Both the position numbers and the translations under genes were made by a program. A stretch of 64,000 bases of DNA from Chitinophagales bacterium (GTDB taxonomy: Bacteria > Bacteroidota > Bacteroidia > Chitinophagales > Chitinophagaceae): contig JAJPKJ010000065.1 of assembly GCA_021323755.1 (NCBI GenBank), positions 62,001-126,000 on the forward strand. Reading direction: 5' to 3'. Shown one piece after another: positions 53,918-62,201 of this stretch (its first letter is position 1; every line of letters begins with the position of its first letter). The notes under the pieces are model-generated. The model searched no databases and was not told where the DNA came from. It saw only the letters and a program-made list of their open reading frames with translations.

Positions 53918-55423
53918 TTATTTGTATTGAGCGTTTTGCTGCTCAATTAATTCTTTCACTTTTGCCTCTTTAAAATCAATCCCATTTTTAATTGCCTGTG
54001 CAGAAGGGACTGCATAAACATCAGGCAAAACACCATGTCCATCCTTGGTCCTGTTTTTGTCAACGACCATTCTGAATTTTGGCAATCGAAAACGAACGCC
54101 TGTGTTTGGAAGCGTGACATCCGGGATCATCCATGCATTATTTCCATAATAAGCGCCGCCGGTCTCTTCGCCGACGAGGGTTACATTTTTTTGCCCTTTT
54201 AAAGACCCGGCAAATAAGGTGGTGGCTGAAAAAGAGTTTCCGCCAATGAGCACATATACATTACCGTTAAAATGATTCTTTGTTTTTGGTTTGAAATAAT
54301 GACGTTCAAAATAACCAAAATGATATTTGTCATCGTCGCGCTTACTGGTAACAAAGGTCATCATTAAGCGATAAAGAAAACTATTGTCAATATACTTGTT
54401 GTACCGACTGCTGCGGGTTACCGCGTATAACGAATCGGCGAGTTTAAATTTTTTATTGCTGATAAATCTTGTAAGCAAGGTTGAGTTAGAGGCATCACCC
54501 CCGCCATTTGAGCGAACATCAATAACCAGGTTCCTGATATTTTTTTCCCTGAGCAATTTGAATGAGCTGCGAAAAAATCTTTTTAAGTGATCTCCGTGTG
54601 CAAAGGAATTAACGGTCATAAATGCCGTTTTGCCAACAGTATCTACCTGAAGATTTCTGGCGGCAAATAATCTTTGGGCTTTACGTTCTTTTCTGCTTGG
54701 GCGGTAATGAGGGATGATGATATCAGCCAATTTCCTTGAAGTATCTGTTTTGAAATTATAGGGATGAATGATCGTCTCCTGCTCATTTCCCATAGCATCA
54801 AGATAATGCACATTAATATTTTCAGGGACACCAAAAATATTCCGGTACCAACTTCCAAAATTAAACCCGGTGCTCAAGGACTGATATTTACCGGTCATGC
54901 TATATCCGTCGGTTATTGTGTAATCAAACAAAGTATCACGCAATTGTTGTTGCGTCATTCCATTAATGCTTTTTATCACTGTCCCTCTTTTTAATAAAGA
55001 ATCTTTTCGGTTAATGTTCACCGTTACAATCATCGTGTCGCCCCAAAATTTCAAACCCAGCGGGAATAAAGAAAGGTTTGCAGTATCCAGGTATGCGGAA
55101 TATTGTTTTGAATATCTAACGGCGGTATGACCACAATTTATTTTCGCTACAACATAGCTTAAAATATTTCTGAATTGCGGCTCAGTCATGGAATCGGTTA
55201 TCTGGGAAAATCCTTTATTGAAAAAATAATCCATGCTGTCCCTGGGCGTGTACCAATATAATCCAGGATGAGATTCTTCCAGAATATTCCTGAATATCGC
55301 GTAATCCTCGTTTAATTTTTGCGGGGAATATTTTTTGTATGGATCAAAGGTCTCATGGGTTGTTTTGCAGGAAAAACAAAAAACAATTGTGGTGATAAAA
55401 AAGAGGTAAAAAGCTGTTTTCAT
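53918..55423 (-). CDS. S41-family peptidase, lipoprotein
   Basis: 501 residues: lipoprotein signal (MKTAFYLFFITTIVFCFSC), a helical N-terminal region, a central domain (about 110-270) and the C-terminal S41 protease domain (about 280-490). The catalytic Ser is in GGNSFSATTLFAG and the Lys-supporting turn is KNVTLVGEETGG. Cleaves peptides in the periplasm. No separate PDZ domain is obvious. Upstream of the redoxin-like gene, cotranscribed with it. Confidence 0.88.
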   Translation of the reverse strand: MKTAFYLFFITTIVFCFSCKTTHETFDPYKKYSPQKLNEDYAIFRNILEESHPGLYWYTPRDSMDYFFNKGFSQITDSMTEPQFRNILSYVVAKINCGHTAVRYSKQYSAYLDTANLSLFPLGLKFWGDTMIVTVNINRKDSLLKRGTVIKSINGMTQQQLRDTLFDYTITDGYSMTGKYQSLSTGFNFGSWYRNIFGVPENINVHYLDAMGNEQETIIHPYNFKTDTSRKLADIIIPHYRPSRKERKAQRLFAARNLQVDTVGKTAFMTVNSFAHGDHLKRFFRSSFKLLREKNIRNLVIDVRSNGGGDASNSTLLTRFISNKKFKLADSLYAVTRSSRYNKYIDNSFLYRLMMTFVTSKRDDDKYHFGYFERHYFKPKTKNHFNGNVYVLIGGNSFSATTLFAGSLKGQKNVTLVGEETGGAYYGNNAWMIPDVTLPNTGVRFRLPKFRMVVDKNRTKDGHGVLPDVYAVPSAQAIKNGIDFKEAKVKELIEQQNAQYK

Positions 55424-55460
55424 TGAACACTATCCCTTTTAAAGGTGCCGGTAAAGATAA

Positions 55461-56495
55461 TTATTTTGAGGCGAACGCATTCCAGCCCTGCGCTGTAATA
55501 TCAAACGTATTTCCACCTTTGGTTATTATCTTTTTGCCATTTTCGGGTTCGGTCATGTATCCGATGACACTGATCTGTTCGTTCAGCACCAATTTTTCAT
55601 GGTCAGCCTGTGCAATGGTAAATAACAATTCATAATCCTCACCACCGCTCAACGCACAAGCCGTAGGATCCAGTTCAAATTTGAAAGCCGCTTTACGGGT
55701 TTCCTCCGCAATGGGGATTTTGTCTTCATACAAAATGCAGCCGAGCTCACTTTGTTTGCAAATATGTAAGATTTCCGAGCTTAATCCGTCACTGATATCC
55801 ATCATTGATGTGGGCGTTATTTCTGCGTCACTGAAAAAATCAATAATGTCCTTTCGCGCCTCTGGTTTTAATATACGTCCAATAACATATTTTTCTCCTT
55901 CGAGATCTGGTTTCACGTTTGGGTTTTCCAAAAATATTTTCTTCTCTCTTTCCAAAAAGACCAAACCAAGATAAGCCGCGCCCAGATCTCCGCTGCAACA
56001 AATAAGATCGCCTTTTTTTGCTGTATTTCTTTTTACAAATTTATCCGGCGCTACTTCGCCAATGGCAGTGATGGAAATAATAAATCCCTTTTGAGAAGAA
56101 GAAGTATCGCCGCCGATAAGGTCAATATCATATTTTTCACAGGCGGCGTAAATTCCTTCATAAAATTCATCCAGTGCTTCAATACTGAAACGATTGCTGA
56201 TGCCGATGCTCAATACAATATGTGTAGGCGTTGCATTCATGGCATACACATCGCTGAGGTTAGCGACCACGGATTTATAACCAAGATGTTTAAGCGGAGT
56301 ATAGGCCAGATCAAAATGTACACCTTCGATCAATAGATCTGTAGTAATAACAGTTTGTTTTCCAAAATGGTCAATTACTGCGGCATCATCACCAATGCCT
56401 ACAATAGTTGATGCATTTTTCAACTCTATATTTTTCGTGAGATGGTCAATCAATCCAAATTCTCCGAGCGATGATATTTCTGTTCTTTCTGCCAT
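55461..56495 (-). CDS. thiL: thiamine-monophosphate kinase
   Basis: 344 residues. Phosphorylates thiamine phosphate to thiamine diphosphate, the last step of cofactor synthesis. GIGDDAAVIDHF near residue 42, GGDTSSSQKGFI near 135, and MDISDGLSSEIL (about 225) are the Asp-rich metal sites of the family. Longer by about 20 residues than E. coli ThiL. Cytoplasmic. No other thi genes nearby. Confidence 0.93.
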   Translation of the reverse strand: MAERTEISSLGEFGLIDHLTKNIELKNASTIVGIGDDAAVIDHFGKQTVITTDLLIEGVHFDLAYTPLKHLGYKSVVANLSDVYAMNATPTHIVLSIGISNRFSIEALDEFYEGIYAACEKYDIDLIGGDTSSSQKGFIISITAIGEVAPDKFVKRNTAKKGDLICCSGDLGAAYLGLVFLEREKKIFLENPNVKPDLEGEKYVIGRILKPEARKDIIDFFSDAEITPTSMMDISDGLSSEILHICKQSELGCILYEDKIPIAEETRKAAFKFELDPTACALSGGEDYELLFTIAQADHEKLVLNEQISVIGYMTEPENGKKIITKGGNTFDITAQGWNAFASK

Positions 56496-56507
56496 TAGAT
56501 TTTTAAA

Positions 56508-57281
56508 TCAAATTTTATTGTTAACCCAATCAATCAATTCATCATGAATCTTTCCATTTGTCGCAACAATGTGCGGTTGATATGGTGAATATCTTTTCCC
56601 GCTGAAATCAGATACTCTTCCACCTGCCTCTTCAACAATTAAAAAGCCAGCAGCGCTATCCCAGGCCTGCAATTTGTGTTCATAAAACCCGTCAAAGCGA
56701 CCAGCGGCAACCCAGCAAAGATCCATCGCCGCAGAACCAAGCCGTCGAACCGGGATTCCTTTTCTGATCAATCGCGAAAAAACTTCCAGCGGACCATTTG
56801 GCTGATCCAGGTAGGTATACGGGAAACCCGTTACCAGACAAGCTTTGGCAACCTGCTGTTCATCACTTACCTGAATAAGATTGTCATTGAGTGTTGCACC
56901 AAAACCTTTTTGAGCAAAATAAAATTCATTGATAAAGGGATTATATACCGCACCCATCACCATTTCTCCCTCTTGTTCAACACCAATCGAAACACAACAA
57001 ATGGGTATGCCATGTGCAAAATTCACCGTGCCGTCGATCGGATCAACGATCCATTTGAAACTGGAGTTCGTTACCAGTGCGCCGGATTCCTCGCTCAAAA
57101 TAAAATGATCGGGAAAATCATTTTTGATGACCTCAAAAATTGCTTTTTCAGAAGCGTGATCGGCTTCTGTAACTAAATTATTAATGCCTTCTTTGTTCGA
57201 AATTTTGAAACTGCCTCCAAAAAATTCCTGCATCACTTTTGCGCCTGCTTCGGTTGCTTTGATCAATGTAGATTTTAACAT
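56508..57281 (-). CDS. suhB: inositol monophosphatase family protein
   Basis: About 257 residues. Mg-dependent phosphatase; dephosphorylates inositol phosphate and related sugars. Metal site in LSEESGA (about 67) and DPIDGTVNFAHGIP (about 87), with the C-terminal motif WDSAAGFLIVEEAGG. Start taken at the ATG at 57281; 57305 gives eight extra residues not typical of the family. Follows thiL on the same strand order (upstream in transcription), 12 bases before the thiL start, so likely cotranscribed. Confidence 0.9.
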   Translation of the reverse strand: MLKSTLIKATEAGAKVMQEFFGGSFKISNKEGINNLVTEADHASEKAIFEVIKNDFPDHFILSEESGALVTNSSFKWIVDPIDGTVNFAHGIPICCVSIGVEQEGEMVMGAVYNPFINEFYFAQKGFGATLNDNLIQVSDEQQVAKACLVTGFPYTYLDQPNGPLEVFSRLIRKGIPVRRLGSAAMDLCWVAAGRFDGFYEHKLQAWDSAAGFLIVEEAGGRVSDFSGKRYSPYQPHIVATNGKIHDELIDWVNNKI

Positions 57282-57364
57282 GGCGCAAAGATATGATTCC
57301 AGCATTAGTTTTTCGTGAGATCATCGTTGCGTTCCCCACGATCGGATTTTGCTGATGATTATTT

Positions 57365-57390
57365 AAAAAAGGGAAGTAAAATTACTTCCC
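57365..57390 (-). terminator. intrinsic terminator after the DoxX gene
   Basis: 9-bp stem GGGAAGTAA (57371-57379) / TTACTTCCC (57382-57390) followed on the minus strand by TTTTTT. It ends the arsR-OYE-doxX transcript before suhB. Confidence 0.85.
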
Positions 57391-57422
57391 TTCCACACAT
57401 TAACAACAAAAAAAAACGATGT

Positions 57423-57836
57423 TTATAGCGCCGGCTTTGCAAGAAACAATTGTTTGTAAGAATTGCGATAGCTCCATGCAAGAAATAATTGGGTAACTAT
57501 GATTAAAACACTGATGGTTGTTGGTGTCCCGCCTGGTTCCAGGACGGAATGGAATAATAGAATATTGATACTGATGGGCATCAATACGATCAAGACCAAG
57601 GCAACATACCGGTTTATCAATAAGAAAGCGCCGGCGACTATTTCTATAACTTTTATCAAGGGAAATATATATCCCGATTGAAATAATCCACCCAGAAAAG
57701 CTGCGGCTTTTCCTTCAGGTTGCGAATTACTCGGAATAAAATGAAAAAAGAAATTTAATCCGAATATAAAAAATATGAACCCCAAAATAATTCGGGCGGT
57801 CAATATTGAAATGTTTGTTGATTTAGATGAAGACAT
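57423..57836 (-). CDS. DoxX-family membrane protein
   Basis: 137 residues with four membrane helices (about 10-30, 55-75, 80-100, 105-125) and the family order ILGFIFFIFGLNFFFHF... near the start. Last gene of the arsR-OYE operon, 22 bases after the OYE gene. DoxX-type proteins are linked with thiol or quinone stress in other bacteria; here an inference from the operon. Confidence 0.78.
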   Translation of the reverse strand: MSSSKSTNISILTARIILGFIFFIFGLNFFFHFIPSNSQPEGKAAAFLGGLFQSGYIFPLIKVIEIVAGAFLLINRYVALVLIVLMPISINILLFHSVLEPGGTPTTISVLIIVTQLFLAWSYRNSYKQLFLAKPAL

Positions 57837-57858
57837 ATTTATTGGTTTTTATTAAAGA

Positions 57859-58962
57859 TCATGCTGTTGCCAATTCCTGTTCATAAACCGGATAATCCAG
57901 GTACCCTTTCTCTCCCACAGAATAAAATGTTGAAGTATCAAGGTTTGTTGATAATGGAAGATCATTTTCCAAACGCAATACAAAATCGGGATTATTGATA
58001 AATGGTTTTCCAAACCCGATCAAATCGGCATTTCCATGCTGCAGGTCTGATTCTGCTTTTTGTTTATCATAACCACCTGCCAATATTATCGTTCCGCCAA
58101 ATTGTTCACGAATCGTGTGTTTGATAGATAATGGAACCTTTGGCGCCCCCATGCTGCTATGATCAACAACATGCATATAGACGATGCCGATCTTACCGAG
58201 TTCTTTTGCGAGGTAAGCGTATGTATCATCAATTTCCGGATATGGTTTCATATCACTCGCTACGCCGTAAGGCGAAACCCTGATGCCGACTTTTTCTTTG
58301 CCGATAGCGTTGCTTATTTCCCTTGCAATTTCGATGGCGAATTTTGTTCTGTTTTCAATGCTTCCACCATATTCATCTGTACGCAGATTCGCAAATGGAG
58401 AAAAAAACTGTTCTATCAAATAACCATTTGCCCCGTGCAGTTCAACTCCGTCGAAACCTGCTTCAACTGCATTCTGCGAAGCCTGCACAAATTCTTTTTT
58501 TGCAAGCTGAATTTCCTGGTAAGTCATTGCATGGGGAACGGGAAGATCCTGCATGCCGTTTGAATCAGTCCACATTTGACCGGCAGCTTTTACTGCGGAT
58601 GGAGCCAAAACCCTTGCTCCCTGCGGCAAATTTTTTTCATGACCAATACGTCCGGTGTGCATGAGCTGGACAAAAATTCTTCCGCCTTTTGCATGAACTG
58701 CGTTTGTTACTTTTTTCCAGCCTTCAATTTGCTGACTATTGAAAAGTCCCGGGATTCTGGCATATCCGAGACCATTGGGTGAAGGGGAAGTCCCTTCAGT
58801 AATGATCAATCCGGCATCCGCTCTTTGTGCATAATAAGCCGCGATCACCTCGTTTGGAATATTTTCAATTGCCCGGCTTCTCGTCATCGGTGACATGACG
58901 ATTCTGTTTTTGAGTTCGATCTTGCCCAGTTGGTAATGGCTGAATAATTTATTGGTTGACAT
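57859..58962 (-). CDS. Old yellow enzyme-type alkene reductase
   Basis: 367 residues, FMN and NADPH dependent; reduces activated C=C bonds of electrophiles. NRIVMSPMTRSRA (about 20), HGANGYLIEQFFSPFANLRTDEYGGSIENR (about 165-195) and MHVVDHS are the conserved cores (I quote segments by family and position). NemA/OYE branch. Cytoplasmic. In the same operon as arsR (upstream) and doxX (downstream). Confidence 0.93.
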   Translation of the reverse strand: MSTNKLFSHYQLGKIELKNRIVMSPMTRSRAIENIPNEVIAAYYAQRADAGLIITEGTSPSPNGLGYARIPGLFNSQQIEGWKKVTNAVHAKGGRIFVQLMHTGRIGHEKNLPQGARVLAPSAVKAAGQMWTDSNGMQDLPVPHAMTYQEIQLAKKEFVQASQNAVEAGFDGVELHGANGYLIEQFFSPFANLRTDEYGGSIENRTKFAIEIAREISNAIGKEKVGIRVSPYGVASDMKPYPEIDDTYAYLAKELGKIGIVYMHVVDHSSMGAPKVPLSIKHTIREQFGGTIILAGGYDKQKAESDLQHGNADLIGFGKPFINNPDFVLRLENDLPLSTNLDTSTFYSVGEKGYLDYPVYEQELATA

Positions 58963-59009
58963 AATTTTAAGTTTTTATCAATTAATTCATATATCTACAT
59001 ATTTACAAG

Positions 59010-59020
59010 TATCAATGTAT
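59010..59020. promoter_or_regulatory. ArsR-box-like element before the OYE gene
   Basis: TATCAATGTAT; on the minus strand ATACATTGATA, identical in 11 bases to the element upstream of arsR at 59321-59331. It lies 48 bases before the OYE ATG and 15 bases after the arsR stop. Confidence 0.55.
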
Positions 59021-59034
59021 TACGGCAAAAAAAT

Positions 59035-59316
59035 TTACACGGTCAGTTTTCCCAGATAATTTCTGTATTCATTAAGTACATCTTCATTTAAAGTGTATTT
59101 GTGATTTCGCCCTTCTTTCTCTGGTTCAATCAAACCCGCTTCAACCAGTATTTTCACATGATGTGAGATGGAAGGCTGGGCAAGATCTAGCACATGCTGA
59201 ATTTCAGAGCACTGACCACATCCTCCTTTGTTGGAAATATGGTGCAGTATTTTCAACCGGCTTGCATCGCCGAGTGCTTTTGAAATTTTCTCTATTTGTT
59301 TAAGATTTAATGTCAA
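59035..59316 (-). CDS. ArsR-family transcriptional regulator
   Basis: 93 residues. Winged helix with LDLAQPSISHHVKILVEAGLIE as the recognition region, and a CGQC motif in NKGGCGQCSEI just before it. The thiol pair could sense metals or electrophiles. The start is a TTG at 59316; no in-frame ATG exists upstream. First gene of the operon with OYE and doxX, so it probably represses itself and them. Palindromic half-sites flank its start. Confidence 0.85.
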   Translation of the reverse strand: MTLNLKQIEKISKALGDASRLKILHHISNKGGCGQCSEIQHVLDLAQPSISHHVKILVEAGLIEPEKEGRNHKYTLNEDVLNEYRNYLGKLTV

Positions 59317-59320
59317 AGAA

Positions 59321-59348
59321 ATACATTGATAAATGCAAATGTATCAAT
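59321..59348. promoter_or_regulatory. palindromic operator upstream of arsR
   Basis: ATTGATA (59325-59331), ten bases, TATCAAT (59342-59348): a perfect 7-bp inverted repeat four to five bases before the arsR start codon. Its first 11 bases (ATACATTGATA) recur before the OYE gene. Confidence 0.65.
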
Positions 59349-59399
59349 TTCTTTCAAATCTTCAAAATTTGCTTTTTCTTCGTGTTCATTAATAAGCTT

Positions 59400-60542
59400 G
59401 TGGAACTCTCCATCATCATCGTTAATTATAATGTAAAATATTTTCTCGAGCAATGTTTGTGTTCGGTAAAAAAGGCTATTGGAAAAGTGGAGGCTGAAAT
59501 TCTTGTTGTTGATAATAATTCTACGGACGGGAGCATTGAATACCTAAGACCGAAGTTTTCTTTTGTTCAATTTATTATCAATAAAGAAAATCTTGGTTTT
59601 TCCAGAGCGAATAACCAGGCATTGGCACTCGCAAAAGGTAATTTTATTTTGTTCTTAAATCCGGATACAATTGTCGGGGAAGACAGTTTTGAGAAGTCAA
59701 TATCATTCTTAAAAGGAAATGCGGATGCCGGCGCCCTTGGCGTTAAAATGATTGATGGAAGCGGAAATTATTTAAAAGAATCCAAACGTGGGTTTCCATC
59801 GCCGGGAGTTTCGTTTTACAAATTATCAGGATTAACTGCTTTATTCCCTCACTCAAAAATATTCGGGAAATATTACCTTGGAAACCTGAGCGAAAAAGAA
59901 AATCAAATCATTGATGTAATTGCGGGTGCTTATTTGTTTACAAAAAAAGAGACGCTTGCCAGAACAGGCGGATTTGATGAACAATTTTTTATGTATGCAG
60001 AAGATATTGACTTGAGTTATCGCATTCAGCAGGCTGGTTATAAGAATTATTTTTTTGCAGAAACAACCATTATCCATTTCAAGGGGGAAAGTACAAAAAA
60101 GGATTTCCGCTATGTAAAATTATTTTACAAGGCCATGAGCCAGTTCGCCAAGAAACATTTTAGCAAAGGGGCGTCTGGTCTGTTTTCAATGATGATCCAG
60201 GCCGCAATATGGCTCCGCGCCTGCATTTCAGCAATCAGCAGTGTTTTTACGCAAAAAACAAGCAACGAAGATTTGCATTCAAAATCATGCTTATTCGGGG
60301 ATGCAGCTTCGATTAGCCATCTAAAAGCATTATTGACAATTGAACAAAGGGTAATTACAACAATCAAAAGCGAGTCCGATGAAATTATTTTTTGTGAAGG
60401 TGAGCATTTTTCTTTTAAAGAAATTATAGAAGAAATGCAGCAACATGATGATTCAATGAACAAAAAGATTCATTCTTCAAATAGTTTTTCAGCAGTAGGA
60501 AGTGTTTCTCGAAAAAAATCGGGGGAGATAATTGTTTTATGA
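59400..60542 (+). CDS. family 2 glycosyltransferase with C-terminal extension
   Basis: About 380 residues. GT2 domain with LSIIIVNYNVKYFLEQCL, VVDNNSTDGS, NKENLGFSRANNQAL, FLNPDT and GGFDEQFFMYAEDIDLSYRI: an inverting sugar transferase, rhamnosyltransferase-like, at the inner membrane. After about residue 270 a hydrophobic segment is followed by a C-terminal part ending in SAVGSVSRKKSGEIIVL, which resembles the end of a Rossmann-like domain seen fused to other Bacteroidota GT2 proteins, though shortened. GTG at 59400 chosen: the ATG at 59310 would add a 30-residue hydrophobic leader across the arsR operator. Sugar substrate unknown. Confidence 0.83.
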   Translation: MELSIIIVNYNVKYFLEQCLCSVKKAIGKVEAEILVVDNNSTDGSIEYLRPKFSFVQFIINKENLGFSRANNQALALAKGNFILFLNPDTIVGEDSFEKSISFLKGNADAGALGVKMIDGSGNYLKESKRGFPSPGVSFYKLSGLTALFPHSKIFGKYYLGNLSEKENQIIDVIAGAYLFTKKETLARTGGFDEQFFMYAEDIDLSYRIQQAGYKNYFFAETTIIHFKGESTKKDFRYVKLFYKAMSQFAKKHFSKGASGLFSMMIQAAIWLRACISAISSVFTQKTSNEDLHSKSCLFGDAASISHLKALLTIEQRVITTIKSESDEIIFCEGEHFSFKEIIEEMQQHDDSMNKKIHSSNSFSAVGSVSRKKSGEIIVL

Positions 60543-61280
60543 TTCAGTAACCACTTTGCGGTGCCGGCGGCGGTGTTTTCGTTGATGATCCTTTGATAAA
60601 AGTTTAGGGAGTTTTCTAAAAGTAAGCAAGAAAACAAATAACCAAAATATTCCCCAAATAACTATTGTTTCTGAAAATCCGGTTGTTTGCGAATCTTGCA
60701 AAGGTTTTTTTACCAGCAAATTGTTCATCACGCCGTTGACCCCGAAATGGATAACAAGAAAGGGGATCAAAGCAAATGCGATCACCAATATGACTCTTTG
60801 TTTAATTTCTTTTAAGACATTCATTGAGCGCATTAGCGGCGGCAAAACCAACAATACAATGATAACGGGAAGAATAATATTGATCAAAGTATCATTAGCA
60901 GATGGAGAAAAAATTTCTTTCAGTCCGGTTGGTTCGTCCCCTTTTGTAAAAACAGCAAAGAGTCTTCCCAGCGGCACGGATGCAAAAAAAAGGGCAAATC
61001 CGATTGATTTTTTTTCAATCGAATTTCTTCTGTCCATTAAAGCCCAGCCGGCCAAAATGATCAGGTAATTAAGCAAAGGCGCTGCAAGCCATGCAATGCC
61101 CAAAAAATTCTCGGCAATATCGCAGTGCGGACAAACGGACCATTTTTCAAATCCCTGCGTTCCCCAACAATCGCAAATCCATTCAGCAACTATAGAATGA
61201 ATCCATGAATGCAGTTCGTTTATGACAAATGTCAAAGACAAAAAAGCAAGCAAATAAGAAACAGTTAGTTTTACTTTCAT
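60537..61280 (-). CDS. multi-spanning membrane protein with Cys-rich loop
   Basis: 247 residues, six or so membrane helices. Between helices 1 and 2 there is NELHSWIHSIVAEW then ICDCWGTQGFEKWSVCPHC: four cysteines in a CxC...CxxC arrangement plus His, possibly a metal site. The C-terminus is basic (HRRRHRK). I recognise no family. The ATG is at 61280; 61283 is a TTG. Convergent with the glycosyltransferase, overlapping its end by six bases. Confidence 0.7.
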   Translation of the reverse strand: MKVKLTVSYLLAFLSLTFVINELHSWIHSIVAEWICDCWGTQGFEKWSVCPHCDIAENFLGIAWLAAPLLNYLIILAGWALMDRRNSIEKKSIGFALFFASVPLGRLFAVFTKGDEPTGLKEIFSPSANDTLINIILPVIIVLLVLPPLMRSMNVLKEIKQRVILVIAFALIPFLVIHFGVNGVMNNLLVKKPLQDSQTTGFSETIVIWGIFWLFVFLLTFRKLPKLLSKDHQRKHRRRHRKVVTES

Positions 61281-61302
61281 CAATCAAATATTCTAAAACA
61301 CT

Positions 61303-62085
61303 TTACAATTGCGAATAGGATAAAGGTTCTAAAAAAACTTTAGTGATGCGGGAAACGGAATTGGCGTATTCCGGCGCCTTTGAAATCCGCTGCCAGTCAG
61401 CATCAGCGCTAAATGCAGCCCAATTTTTATCATGCTCTTCCATATTACCGAATGTGATCATGTAAGTGAGACATGGCATATCTTTTCCGGCAATCACTTC
61501 ACCAAAAAAAACGCGATTCAACTTGGTACGATCGAAAATGACGAATTCTTCATCATTGAACATTTTTAATTTTCTTCTTAAAGCGTCTTCGTTATAACCT
61601 TCGTAGGTGCGCAGTTCAAAGATCCGTGGCGATTTTGGTGGAACAATGATCTGGGGCTGATTATCAAATGCGATCATCAGCTTGGTGTTGTAACGTGTGT
61701 AAGGGAATTTTTCTGCAGCAATTTGATCGTAAGAAGCGGAAGCTTTTCTGAAATCCGCGTCCGTTTTCAGCTGGGCATTCGCGCTCCAAAAGTCTTGCTG
61801 CGAAGGATATGGAATAAGCAGGTAAATTTTAGTCGGCTCAGATTTACTCATTTCTTTAAAAACGCCGACATTTTTCACTCCTGATTTATTGAGCGCCGGA
61901 ATTAAAGCGTTTTGAAAATATGCATGCAGATCATTCTCGCTTGTTGCAAAATGCATTTCATATTCCCGCAATTCATAGATCGCTTTCTTATCAGCAGGGC
62001 TATTATCAACAGGAAGTTTTATAGAATTTGCCGAAAATGCCGTGGCAGCAATTAATGATGATTTCACAAATCTTCTTCTTTGCAT
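61303..62085 (-). CDS. NIPSNAP-family protein
   Basis: 260 residues. Starts with a Tat-like RRRFVKSSLIAATAF signal, then two NIPSNAP repeats (IYELREYEMHFATSENDLHAYF, about 40-130, and IFELRTYEGYNEDALRRKL, about 155-255). Such ferredoxin-like dimeric barrels bind small molecules; bacterial function is unclear. Probably exported to the periplasm. Starts 22 bases from the membrane protein gene on the same strand; may be cotranscribed. Confidence 0.83.
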   Translation of the reverse strand: MQRRRFVKSSLIAATAFSANSIKLPVDNSPADKKAIYELREYEMHFATSENDLHAYFQNALIPALNKSGVKNVGVFKEMSKSEPTKIYLLIPYPSQQDFWSANAQLKTDADFRKASASYDQIAAEKFPYTRYNTKLMIAFDNQPQIIVPPKSPRIFELRTYEGYNEDALRRKLKMFNDEEFVIFDRTKLNRVFFGEVIAGKDMPCLTYMITFGNMEEHDKNWAAFSADADWQRISKAPEYANSVSRITKVFLEPLSYSQL

Positions 62086-62201
62086 CAGTTGGTTTTTATG
62101 AGCGGCTTCATGGGCGAAGATAGTAAAGGTGATTTTATAATTTCATAAAACACGCTTATTATTTTAATGCCGTAATTTTGAGTGAACAATTATATTAGCT
62201 G

